A stretch of 61,856 bases of DNA from Granulicella sp. (GTDB taxonomy: Bacteria > Acidobacteriota > Terriglobia > Terriglobales > Acidobacteriaceae). The stretch covers positions 1 to 61,856 of the forward strand of contig JANXYX010000032.1 of the NCBI GenBank assembly GCA_025408425.1, read 5' to 3'. Shown one piece after another: positions 1 through 7,501 of this stretch (position 1 is its first letter; every line of letters begins with the position of its first letter). The position numbers and the translations under genes are program-made. Below the pieces are notes generated by a model that worked only from the letters and a program-made list of their open reading frames with translations, was not told where the DNA came from and did no database searches.

Positions 1-60
1 GGACTTAAAATCCGCAGACCCTAACCGGTCGTGGGGGTTCAAGTCCCCCTCCGGGCACCA
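1..60 (+). tRNA. tRNA-Leu(UAA), 3' part only
   Basis: The window opens inside a tRNA gene. The anticodon loop CTTAAAA gives anticodon UAA (Leu). A variable arm, a T-arm (GGGGG / TTCAAGT / CCCCC) and an encoded CCA at 58-60 follow. The 5' half lies outside the window. The last 23 bases (38-60) recur exactly at 1165-1187, so this gene looks like an integration target. Confidence 0.93.
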
Positions 61-138
61 GAATAAGTTGTTTAGAGTGTGCTAGTTATAGCCGCTTTTC
101 AAAACTGCGTACTTATTACGTACTTAAACCTGGCCATC

Positions 139-450
139 TTATGATCTTGGCGATTCCATAAGCGCGAGCCATAGGTTGGCGACGGCTTCTTCTGGGGTTG
201 CACCGAAGTATCCAGTGTTGCGATAGAACTCCATATCGTAGGCGCACCACTTCACATATTCTCCAAGTGGTTTAGCAACACGTTCTAAAGTCCAGAAATT
301 CTCCCCGCACGCGTCGATAAGCTCGTGCAACGGCGGATAATACGCGACCTCGCCTGTGTCGCCAATTCCACTCGGAATCAAAAAATAGTCTGGCGGGTAC
401 CCCTGGGGAAATCCGGCGTCCTTCAGTTGTTTTGCCAGTTCATTTGTCAT
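139..450 (-). CDS. Hypothetical protein, 103 aa, in tRNA-Leu mini-island
   Basis: A 103-residue soluble protein without signal peptide or membrane segment, rich in aromatic residues (PPDYFLIPS, CGENFWTLER, YVKWCAYDMEFY). The C-terminal stretch GATPEEAVANLWLALM resembles the ending of small phage- or island-borne proteins whose function I do not know. The ATG at 450 has no strong ribosome binding site. It lies alone inside the att-like repeats, consistent with horizontally acquired cargo. Confidence 0.6.
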   Translation of the reverse strand: MTNELAKQLKDAGFPQGYPPDYFLIPSGIGDTGEVAYYPPLHELIDACGENFWTLERVAKPLGEYVKWCAYDMEFYRNTGYFGATPEEAVANLWLALMESPRS

Positions 451-635
451 CTAGATGGTTCTTGTAATTCGCTCATGGGGGGTAGCGATGTCGTGCAGCC
501 ATCGCACTACCGACTTCGATATATCCGAAGACTTTATAGGTTTATCCTCATCAACGAACCTAACCTAATCAAATCATAGCCAAGCGATATAGCAAGAGGG
601 ACTTATCCCCAGGCTATGGCCACTTGCCACTAGCT

Positions 636-824
636 CTACCAAATCCATCTAACAAAGCGAAGCACACCAATCAAGAAGGACAACGCCATCCCGGCGATTA
701 ACAGGATGCGAATCGTCCAAGCACCCTTCCCACCGCCATCGGTGCGAATACTCATTACGAGCTGAAAATACCAACACGCACTTGCAATGAGCAGCCACCC
801 CCACCACGGGATGTTCGCTAACAC
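636..824 (-). CDS. Small membrane protein, 62 aa
   Basis: Two hydrophobic segments (about residues 6-24 and 39-60) flank a short charged loop (RTDGGGKGAWTIR), so a two-pass inner-membrane protein is likely. It starts with GTG at 824, and that G is also the last base of the upstream ORF's TAG stop (TAGTG overlap). This points to translational coupling with the 824-1027 gene. I recognise no family. It is island cargo. Confidence 0.5.
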   Translation of the reverse strand: MLANIPWWGWLLIASACWYFQLVMSIRTDGGGKGAWTIRILLIAGMALSFLIGVLRFVRWIW

Positions 825-1027
825 TATTGGAAAGCCTCGGAATGTTCTCTCAGCTTCTTACTGTCTTCTGGGGGGAGTGTCCATGTGTGATCGCATTGGA
901 TAGCGTAGACCGCAATTGGCTCGCCTGTCGCGATTTGTGTCCGACTGCTGGCGACGCCACGAGTTTCTTTGCAGTAGGGACATTCTGCGATGAAGTTGTA
1001 GCTGTCAAAAGCGTTCTCGTTTGTCAT
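824..1027 (-). CDS. Hypothetical small protein with CPYC motif
   Basis: The protein contains ECPYCKETRG and a later C-D-H (IQCDHTW), a possible small zinc ribbon. I prefer the internal ATG at 1027 (MTNENAFDSYNF) over the ATG at 1054 because the first nine residues look like read-through sequence. From 1027 the product is 67 aa. The stop overlaps the next GTG by one base, so the two form a mini-operon within the island. Function unknown. Confidence 0.5.
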   Translation of the reverse strand: MTNENAFDSYNFIAECPYCKETRGVASSRTQIATGEPIAVYAIQCDHTWTLPPEDSKKLREHSEAFQ

Positions 1028-1311
1028 GGTGGAAGTGTATAGCAAGATATGCACTGAAAACCCGTGTACTTCTGGCGTACCAAATAACCGCGTATCGGCA
1101 GTTTCGTGCGTATTGTGCTTCCTTTATTTTCAATAACTTGTTTGCTTTCAACGCAGGGGTTCTATTCAAGTCCCCCTCCGGGCACCATAGAAAATAAAAG
1201 GCTTATAGCAGATCTGCGTGAAGGGACGCAACGCGAGTAAGCAACTCGCCCAAAGCAGTCCAATCCTTCAGTTGTCTACCCCTTCAGACCCTATCGAAAT
1301 AGCCAGTAACC

Positions 1312-1327
1312 TGTGACCTGCATCACT
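1312..1327. promoter_or_regulatory. Crp/Fnr-superfamily-like operator upstream of stress operon
   Basis: TGTGA-CCTGCA-TCACT matches the Crp consensus TGTGA-N6-TCACA at 9 of 10 conserved positions. It lies about 50 bp upstream of the 1379 gene, in the 1055-1378 gap that also holds the att-like repeat. Related sites lie at 4846-4861 and 4976-4991, in front of genes of the same stress block. Confidence 0.55.
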
Positions 1328-1378
1328 GCGTTGACAGCCTGCGAATGAAACCCTTGTGAAGAACAAGGAGATCGGCAG

Positions 1379-1675
1379 ATGCTAATGTGCGCTATCCCCG
1401 GATGCAAGGCTTCAGAGAAACTACTGCGCTCCGGCCAGTTACATCTGGTGGACGTATTCGAAAGCAAGGGCGAAACAGGGGTTCCCTTTACACGGAAAAA
1501 GTTTGTCTGGCTTTGTTCATCGTGTGTGCAGACTCATACAGTTCAGGGATGGCGGGCGCCAGGTCAGCAGATTCGACTTCGATCCGTCGAAAAAGGTTCC
1601 GATCTCCCAGATCTTATCGATGGGGGCTCCTCGCGATCGCCCAACAGTCTTGGGAAGCATAATATTTCGCTCTAA
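1379..1675 (+). CDS. Small zinc-ribbon-like protein, 98 aa
   Basis: Cysteine pairs (CAIPGC near residues 4-9; CSSC near 46-49) bracket a basic segment, followed by WRAPGQQIR. From memory this layout (C-x4-C, then W-L-C-x-x-C and W-x-P-G-Q-Q) recurs in small Acidobacterial proteins of unknown role. An AAGGAG lies 10-15 bp before the ATG. It is probably the first gene of the Usp operon, under the Crp-like site at 1312. Metal binding is inferred only from the cysteines. Confidence 0.6.
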   Translation: MLMCAIPGCKASEKLLRSGQLHLVDVFESKGETGVPFTRKKFVWLCSSCVQTHTVQGWRAPGQQIRLRSVEKGSDLPDLIDGGSSRSPNSLGKHNISL

Positions 1676-1787
1676 CCTTCGCTTACTCCTGAGCAATTAT
1701 TTCGGTTGGCTGGGATTGGAAGCTTCGCTTCCAGTCCGGCCCATGGTCTACTACCGCGCAGATGAATCGTCTATGGAGAAGAAGAAA

Positions 1788-2675
1788 ATGGTCACTCAGG
1801 CTATGCCGGAGGTAATCGGCGAGAAGAAGCAGTTTGTCTCACTCAAGAAGATCATCGTTGCGCATGATTTTTCTGTCGCCGCAGATCGCGCACTGGCAGA
1901 TGCGATAGCTCTATCGAGACGATTTAATGCAGAGATTGTGATCGCACACGTTGAAGTTCCAGAAGCATCTGCTTTCGCAATACACAGCCTTCAAGAACGG
2001 GAGCAGCAAATCCGCGCCAATATGGAGATCATCAGAAGGCGCGTTGCGTTAGCCGGTCACCGGTGCAAGGAGATTGTGCGATCCGGCAACGTGCCGAAGA
2101 CAATCGTTGAAATCGGTCATGAAGAGGCTGCTGATCTGCTTTTGCTCGGAGCCTATGGAAATGGTTCGAATGATCGCAAGACGCTCGGCTCAACTGCGGA
2201 GTCCCTGCTTCGCTCCATGCCATGCCCTGTTCTTACCTACGGGCCGCGATCAACAAGAAGCTTGTTTCAGAACAGGGAGACTCCGTCGATCCTCGTTCCT
2301 ATCGAGTTGCCCTGTGAGCCTCACTATCTCGCCTTCGCTGTCAGTGTGGCGAAATTATTCGACGCAAAACTGGAAATCCTGCACGTTGTCGATATGTACC
2401 GGGCATCGTCGATGCCTCATGCCTTTCAGGATATGCAATACACGTGTGAGTCGATTGCAGACTCTCTAAGGAGCGGAGAAGTGCATGTCTCGGGTTCGCT
2501 CCTCTTCGGAGAACCGCAGGCAGCCATCGTCTCCCGTTGTCACGAACTTTGTAATTCTCTTATCTTGATTCCGTTAGAGACGCGAGCGCGCCTCTCCTCC
2601 GCCACTTCAGACAATGTTGCTGCAAATGTCATCCGAAACGCTGACGTTCCAGTGATGACCTACAGAATTGACTAA
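1788..2675 (+). CDS. Universal stress protein, tandem UspA domains
   Basis: A 295-aa cytoplasmic protein with two UspA folds (about residues 18-155 and 163-292). The first carries the ATP-binding signature G-2x-G-9x-G-S (GAYG...LGST, before PCPVL). The second (ILVPIELP...DVPVMTY) lacks it, so only one nucleotide site is expected. The open frame extends upstream to 1503, but ATG 1788 is preceded by GGAGAAG and sits just before the first fold; ATG 1773 is an alternative. The gene lies 96 bp before a second tandem Usp, as in hypoxia/starvation regulons. The precise stress is unknown. Confidence 0.88.
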   Translation: MVTQAMPEVIGEKKQFVSLKKIIVAHDFSVAADRALADAIALSRRFNAEIVIAHVEVPEASAFAIHSLQEREQQIRANMEIIRRRVALAGHRCKEIVRSGNVPKTIVEIGHEEAADLLLLGAYGNGSNDRKTLGSTAESLLRSMPCPVLTYGPRSTRSLFQNRETPSILVPIELPCEPHYLAFAVSVAKLFDAKLEILHVVDMYRASSMPHAFQDMQYTCESIADSLRSGEVHVSGSLLFGEPQAAIVSRCHELCNSLILIPLETRARLSSATSDNVAANVIRNADVPVMTYRID

Positions 2676-2771
2676 CTGCAACAAGGTGTGACGCTCGTCA
2701 CTGAGGTCTCCGCTCAAGCAGCCGGAGGATAGTTTATGGGCAGGCGAATTGCCTCGCCAGGAGGTCTTCCT

Positions 2772-3707
2772 ATGGAAATCGAACTTCATCAGACGCCGAA
2801 AGAAGAGATTCACCTGCAAACATCGCGCATATATTTCCAGAGAATACTGATTGCGATGGATTTTTCGAAGTACTCGCATGCAGCACTCAAGACCTCTCTG
2901 ATGTTGGCGAAGCACTTCAATAGTGAGCTTTTCCTTTACCACTCCGTTCCGCCAATCATCTATGGCTCGGGCTTCGAGCCGCTCATGCCCGAAGTCTTGA
3001 GGGCCAATCTCGACTCAGCAAATGCCAGGATGCAGGAGGAGATCGCTACATTCCCGGAGCTCAAGTCAATCAAGCACCAAATCTGTATTACAGAAGGACC
3101 TCTACTTGAAACTGTCAATGATCTGGCGAAGAAGCACAGTATCGACCTGATTGTGGCCGGATCGCACGGGGCTCACGGATTGGAAAAGCTGATACTCGGG
3201 TCCACAGCCGAATTACTCTTGCGGCAGGCGAGTTGTCCTGTCATGATTCTTGGCCCTCACGCTCACCGCCACGGAGAGATGAAATCCATTGTCTTGGCCA
3301 GCGATCTCAGCATCGATTCCTTCCGCTCTGCCCAGTATGCCGCTGCACTGGCCGAAGAGTTGCAAGGCCAATTCACTCTGATGAATGTCGTCGAAGGGGA
3401 GATGACCAAGGACTTGCTGCAGTTCGCCATGGAAAGCGCAGCTCAAAAGCTCGCCCAACTTTTGCCGGCTGACGCTGAGAACTGGTGCCGTCCCAAGATG
3501 AGAGTGGAGCATGGCGAAGTAGGTGAACAGATCCTGCGAGTGGCACGTCAGGAGAAGGCAGACCTGATCGTTCTGGGTGTTCACGATCACAGTAGCCTTG
3601 CCGATCATGAGACCTGGAGGACATTGACGAAAGTCATTCAGGCCTCGAAATGCCCAGTGCTGACCGTGAGAAAACATCTTCACGAGTGCCGCCACAAGGA
3701 CGGCTGA
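2772..3707 (+). CDS. Universal stress protein, tandem UspA domains
   Basis: A 311-aa paralogue of the preceding gene. Domain 1 begins RILIAMDFSKYS and has the full ATP signature (GSHG-9x-GST, then CPVMIL). Domain 2 begins KSIVLASDLS and ends CPVLTVRK, with the nucleotide motif degraded (GVHD). ATG 2772 is chosen over 2736 because AGGAGGT lies 6 bp upstream of it. It is probably co-transcribed with the first Usp. The asymmetry, with one binding-competent and one degenerate domain, is the same in both proteins. Confidence 0.88.
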   Translation: MEIELHQTPKEEIHLQTSRIYFQRILIAMDFSKYSHAALKTSLMLAKHFNSELFLYHSVPPIIYGSGFEPLMPEVLRANLDSANARMQEEIATFPELKSIKHQICITEGPLLETVNDLAKKHSIDLIVAGSHGAHGLEKLILGSTAELLLRQASCPVMILGPHAHRHGEMKSIVLASDLSIDSFRSAQYAAALAEELQGQFTLMNVVEGEMTKDLLQFAMESAAQKLAQLLPADAENWCRPKMRVEHGEVGEQILRVARQEKADLIVLGVHDHSSLADHETWRTLTKVIQASKCPVLTVRKHLHECRHKDG

Positions 3708-3720
3708 TGATGGCCCTCTC

Positions 3721-3747
3721 AGCGACTGACGGTAACCGCCAGTCGCT
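3721..3747. terminator. Convergent-gene hairpin
   Basis: Arms AGCGACTG (3721-3728) and CAGTCGCT (3740-3747) are perfectly complementary. The hairpin sits between the rightward Usp gene and the leftward Pta gene. No clear T-tract follows on either strand, so termination is inferred from position and stem. Confidence 0.5.
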
Positions 3748-3775
3748 AAACCTCGATGCGCCTACTCCTCGAAGA

Positions 3776-4774
3776 CTACTTCTTCAGCGCGATCTCGGCT
3801 AAACCGTTTTCGGTGCTATTTCGGCCTGCGAGTATTGATGCAATCGCACATGAAGCGACGCGCGATTCAGATGAGTCAGAACGGCTGGTAAGAATAATTG
3901 GCACCTTCGCGCCAATCACAATACCCGCCAGTCGCGCCCCGCCAAGGTACTCCAATTGTTTGGCCAGCATGTTGCCAGACTCAAGGTCAGGAACGACCAG
4001 AATATCCGCTCGTCCCGCTACAGGCGATTCAAGTTGCTTGATCTCCGCCGCCTCTTTGCTTACCGCGGTGTCAAAGGCCAGCGGCCCATCAAGTATGGCT
4101 CCAGTTATCTGTCCGCGGTCAGCCATCTTGCACAGCGCAGCTGCGTCCAGCGTCGAAGTGATCTTCGCACAGACTGTTTCAACCGCCGAAAGGATTGCCA
4201 CCCGCGGCCTTTTTACGCCCAATATATGCGCGAGATCGATTGCATTCTGCACAATCGCAACCTTGTCTTCCAGCGTGGGATAGACGTTGATCGCAGCGTC
4301 CGTAATAAACAACGTCCGGTCATAAAGCGGTGCTTCCATCACAAAGACGTGACTAACGCGTCGCGGAGTACGCAGGCCGCCTTCTCTTGCCAGCACGCAG
4401 TGCATCAACAGATCGGTGTGCAGACTCCCCTTCATTAGCGCGACCGCCTGTCGTTTAGCGCACAACTCTGTGCTCTTGATTGCGGCCTCTTGTTCGGTGG
4501 CTGCCTCAACAAAGCGATAAGCATCTACGTCCAGCCCTTCCCGGGCGGCGATCTGCCTGATCTCTTCCTCTGGCCCAACTAAAATTGGATCGATAAGGCC
4601 AAACGAAGCTGCTTCTAACGCACCGGCAAGTGCAACCCCGCTGCACGGCCAGCAGATTGCCGTTGGAATCATCCTGCGGTCATGACGCTCGTGAATGAGT
4701 GAATCCAAGATGCAGCGATTCGGAGAGCCTTCGATTACAGCTTCGTCTCCCGTGGAGACAAATTCATTCCCCAT
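3776..4774 (-). CDS. Phosphate acetyl/butyryltransferase family enzyme
   Basis: A 332-aa protein of the PTA/PTB family, which interconverts acyl-CoA plus phosphate with acyl-phosphate plus CoA. Family sequence includes ALEAASFGLIDPILVGPEEEI near the N-terminus, the central ALMKGSLHTDLLMH, and VFVMEAPLYDRTLFITDAAINVYPTLEDK. The C-terminal part carries ADILVVPDLESGNMLAKQLEYLGGA. No acetate or butyrate kinase lies beside it, so whether the substrate is acetyl- or butyryl-CoA is open. It is divergent from PEP synthase across a 279-bp control region with three inverted repeats. This suggests joint stress-time control of C2/C3 metabolism. Confidence 0.88.
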   Translation of the reverse strand: MGNEFVSTGDEAVIEGSPNRCILDSLIHERHDRRMIPTAICWPCSGVALAGALEAASFGLIDPILVGPEEEIRQIAAREGLDVDAYRFVEAATEQEAAIKSTELCAKRQAVALMKGSLHTDLLMHCVLAREGGLRTPRRVSHVFVMEAPLYDRTLFITDAAINVYPTLEDKVAIVQNAIDLAHILGVKRPRVAILSAVETVCAKITSTLDAAALCKMADRGQITGAILDGPLAFDTAVSKEAAEIKQLESPVAGRADILVVPDLESGNMLAKQLEYLGGARLAGIVIGAKVPIILTSRSDSSESRVASCAIASILAGRNSTENGLAEIALKK

Positions 4775-4844
4775 GTGATGCCCTTCCAGAGCTAGCCCAA
4801 GATCGTCTCATAAGAAGACTCTACTGGAATCTGCGGACTCACAC

Positions 4845-4862
4845 CTGTGACCTCTGTCACAG
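4845..4862. promoter_or_regulatory. Perfect Crp-type inverted repeat between pta and ppsA
   Basis: CTGTGA-CCTCTG-TCACAG is an exact 6+6 inverted repeat matching TGTGA-N6-TCACA. It lies 71-88 bp upstream of the phosphotransacetylase start and could serve either divergent gene. Confidence 0.65.
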
Positions 4863-4893
4863 AAGCCACAGCAAGTCGACAGGTACTTTGCCG

Positions 4894-4909
4894 CTTGAGT
4901 TAACTCAAG
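4894..4909. promoter_or_regulatory. Perfect 16-bp palindrome, Fnr-like
   Basis: CTTGAGTTAACTCAAG is its own reverse complement. It resembles the Fnr box TTGAT-N4-ATCAA (TTGAG-TTAA-CTCAA). It sits between the two Crp-type repeats in the pta/ppsA intergenic region, so oxygen or redox control is a reasonable hypothesis. Confidence 0.55.
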
Positions 4910-4974
4910 ATTGCGGTCGCTAAACTCAACATTAAGAATGAAATACGACGCCTCCTCGTATGCAATCACAAGCT

Positions 4975-4992
4975 GCGTGACGACCATCACAG
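4975..4992. promoter_or_regulatory. Second Crp-like repeat upstream of ppsA
   Basis: CGTGA-CGACCA-TCACA (4976-4991) matches the Crp-type pattern at nine of ten conserved positions. It is about 62 bp before the PEP synthase start, a plausible activator position. Confidence 0.5.
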
Positions 4993-5053
4993 CCCGCGTC
5001 TGATCTCTCCCCCTAGAGTTTCAGCAAGCTTAAATGCATCTGCGGAGTGTCAT

Positions 5054-7477
5054 ATGGCCTCACTACCTTATATCCTCAATTTCTCCCAAATCCGAATGAC
5101 AGATGTGGCTCGGGTCGGAGGCAAAAACGCGTCTCTCGGAGAGCTATATTGTGCTCTTGGCAGCCAGGCCAACATTGGCGTACTGGATGGTTTTGCGGTT
5201 ACGACCGCCGCATACTGGCGATTTCTCCAGGAGAACGATCTCAGGCAAAAGCTTGAGGCTGTCTTTGCTGACTTTGACCCCGAGAATATGGAAGCCTTGG
5301 CAGCCGCTGGGCATCTTGCCCGATCACTTATTCTCGAAACCCCCCTTCCGATCGAATTATCGGTTGAGATTCGCAGTGGCTATCAAGAATTGATGCGGCG
5401 CCTCGGCCGTGAGTCAAGCCTTGCTGTCCGCTCGTCAGCGAGTGCAGAAGATCTCCCCGAGGCCTCGTTCGCAGGAGCTGCTGAATCCTTTCTCAACATA
5501 CGAGGGGAAGAGGCGTTAGTCAGGGCGGTGCATCAATGCATTGCTTCGCTATTTACTGATCGCGCGATCAACTATCGCGCACGTCAGCATTATGACCAGC
5601 TTAAGGTTGCCCTGTCCGTCGGTGTGATGCCGATGGTCCGCTCTGATACAGCCGCCTCCGGTGTGATGTTTACATTGGATACCGAGTCGGGATTTCGGGA
5701 CGCAGTTACATTGACCGGATCCTATGGGCTAGGTGAGTTTGTTGTGCAAGGCGTTGTAACTCCCGATGAATGGACCGTCTTCAAGCCAACGCTAAGAAAA
5801 GGTTTCAGCGCGATTATTGGACGGCAGTTAGGCACCAAGGAAGTTCGACTGGTCTATGGCGACGGCACTCGAACGACGCGCAGTGAAGCCACTCCAGTCG
5901 AAGATCGTGGTCGCTTTTGCCTCACCGATACCGAAGTGATTCAACTTGCGCTTTGGGGCTGCATCATCGAGGAGCACTACTCCCACATCGCTGGACATTC
6001 CCAGCCGATGGATATCGAATGGGCCAAAGACGGAATTACCGGAAAACTATTTATCGTTCAGGCAAGGCCGGAGACTGTTCACTCAGCCAGGAAGCAGGAC
6101 TATCAGGCCAAAGTCTATCGGCTTTCTGCAACACCAGGACCCGCTCTAGTGCAAGGACAGGCCGTTGGGGAGAGGATCGCGTCAGGTAAAGCTCGCGTTG
6201 TAAAAGCTCTGGACGAACTGCAGCAAGTCCAGCCCGGGGAAATCCTGGTTGCCAGCATCACCGACCCTGATTGGGAACCAGTGATGCGTCGTGTCGCCGG
6301 CATTGTCACGGATCAGGGAGGTCGGACCGCGCACGCTGCAATCGTGTCCCGAGAGTTTGGAATCCCATGCATCGTCGGTACGGGCAATGCGACTCAAGTG
6401 TTGAAGACCGGAGACGAAGTTACAATCTGCTGCACAGAGGGGAATCAGGGTCATGTCTATCCAGGACTCGTGCCATTTCGCGTAGACCTCATGACGAGTG
6501 CGACTCTTCCCCGACTCCAGACAAAAATGATGTTGATTGTAGGCGACCCCTCCAGGGCCTTCGACCTCGCAGCAATCCCGAATGACGGAGTGGGCCTCGC
6601 ACGCATTGAATTCATTATTACCAGCCATATCGGCATCCATCCGATGGCATTGGCAAACCTGAAAACGATTCAAGACGGGAAGATCCTTGATCAGATTCGC
6701 GGCCGCATCGGGTCTGAGGATGCCAAAGATTTCTTTGTTAATAGGTTGAGTGAAGGTGTGGGTCGCATCGCCGCCGCTTTTTATCCGAAGCCAGTCATAG
6801 TGCGCCTAAGTGACTTTAAGACAAACGAATATGCAAACCTAATCGGCGGTGCCGAGTTTGAGCAACATGAAGAGAATCCCATGTTAGGCTTCCGCGGAGC
6901 CTCACGATATTACGACGATCGATATGCTGCCGGATTCCAGTTGGAATGCATGGCGCTTGCTCGTGTCCGCCAGAGCTTTGGCTTGACGAATGTAAAGCTG
7001 ATGGTGCCATTCTGCAGAACCGTCGAAGAAGGGAAAAAAGTGGTCGGCCTCATGGCGCAAAATGGATTGAAGCAAGGGGACAATGGGCTCGAGATCTATG
7101 CGATGTGCGAGATCCCGTCCAACGTCATTCTCGCGGATCAGTTTCTACAGGTCTTCGACGGCTACTCCATCGGATCGAATGACCTGACCCAACTCACATT
7201 AGGGTTGGATCGTGACTCGGAAGTCGTCGCCCATCTCTTCGATGAAAATAACCCTGCTGTGCGCTGGATGATTGCGACGGTAATCAAGGCTGCCCACGCG
7301 GCTCACAAGCCCATCGGCATCTGCGGACAAGCGCCCTCCGACTCGCCTGAGTTTGCTGAGTGGTTAGTCGAACAGAAGATTGATTCAATCTCTTTGAACC
7401 CGGATACAGCGGTTCAAACCTCTCTGCGGATTGCAAGCGCAGAGGCAAACAGAACAGGCCAACTAATACCCGCCTGA
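5054..7477 (+). CDS. ppsA: Phosphoenolpyruvate synthase (pyruvate, water dikinase)
   Basis: An 807-aa cytosolic enzyme converting pyruvate plus ATP to PEP, AMP and phosphate for gluconeogenesis. The N-terminal ATP/pyruvate-binding domain (about 10-340) shows VGGKNASLGEL and SSASAEDLPEASFAG. The phosphohistidine domain carries GGRTAHAAIVSREFGIPCIVGTG, with the catalytic His in TAH. The C-terminal PEP barrel has GLARIEF, GSNDLTQLTLGLDRDS and the ICGQAPSD cysteine motif. Length is normal for the family. It faces the Pta gene across a regulatory region with Crp/Fnr-like repeats, which suggests induction under carbon or oxygen stress. Confidence 0.95.
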   Translation: MASLPYILNFSQIRMTDVARVGGKNASLGELYCALGSQANIGVLDGFAVTTAAYWRFLQENDLRQKLEAVFADFDPENMEALAAAGHLARSLILETPLPIELSVEIRSGYQELMRRLGRESSLAVRSSASAEDLPEASFAGAAESFLNIRGEEALVRAVHQCIASLFTDRAINYRARQHYDQLKVALSVGVMPMVRSDTAASGVMFTLDTESGFRDAVTLTGSYGLGEFVVQGVVTPDEWTVFKPTLRKGFSAIIGRQLGTKEVRLVYGDGTRTTRSEATPVEDRGRFCLTDTEVIQLALWGCIIEEHYSHIAGHSQPMDIEWAKDGITGKLFIVQARPETVHSARKQDYQAKVYRLSATPGPALVQGQAVGERIASGKARVVKALDELQQVQPGEILVASITDPDWEPVMRRVAGIVTDQGGRTAHAAIVSREFGIPCIVGTGNATQVLKTGDEVTICCTEGNQGHVYPGLVPFRVDLMTSATLPRLQTKMMLIVGDPSRAFDLAAIPNDGVGLARIEFIITSHIGIHPMALANLKTIQDGKILDQIRGRIGSEDAKDFFVNRLSEGVGRIAAAFYPKPVIVRLSDFKTNEYANLIGGAEFEQHEENPMLGFRGASRYYDDRYAAGFQLECMALARVRQSFGLTNVKLMVPFCRTVEEGKKVVGLMAQNGLKQGDNGLEIYAMCEIPSNVILADQFLQVFDGYSIGSNDLTQLTLGLDRDSEVVAHLFDENNPAVRWMIATVIKAAHAAHKPIGICGQAPSDSPEFAEWLVEQKIDSISLNPDTAVQTSLRIASAEANRTGQLIPA

Positions 7478-7501
7478 AAACCATCGCGCATCAACCATCA
7501 C

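Larger units (their letters stand above)
38..1187. mobile_element. Mini-island between tRNA-Leu 3' end and its duplicate (att-like repeats)
   Basis: A 23-bp direct repeat starts TTCAAGTCCCCC and ends GGGCACCA. It lies at 38-60, inside the tRNA, and again at 1165-1187. About 1.1 kb lies between, holding three small leftward ORFs and no integrase. Duplication of a tRNA 3' end is the usual scar of tyrosine-recombinase integration, so I read this as a small integrated or decayed element; its mobilising enzyme would have been lost or supplied in trans. Confidence 0.7.
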
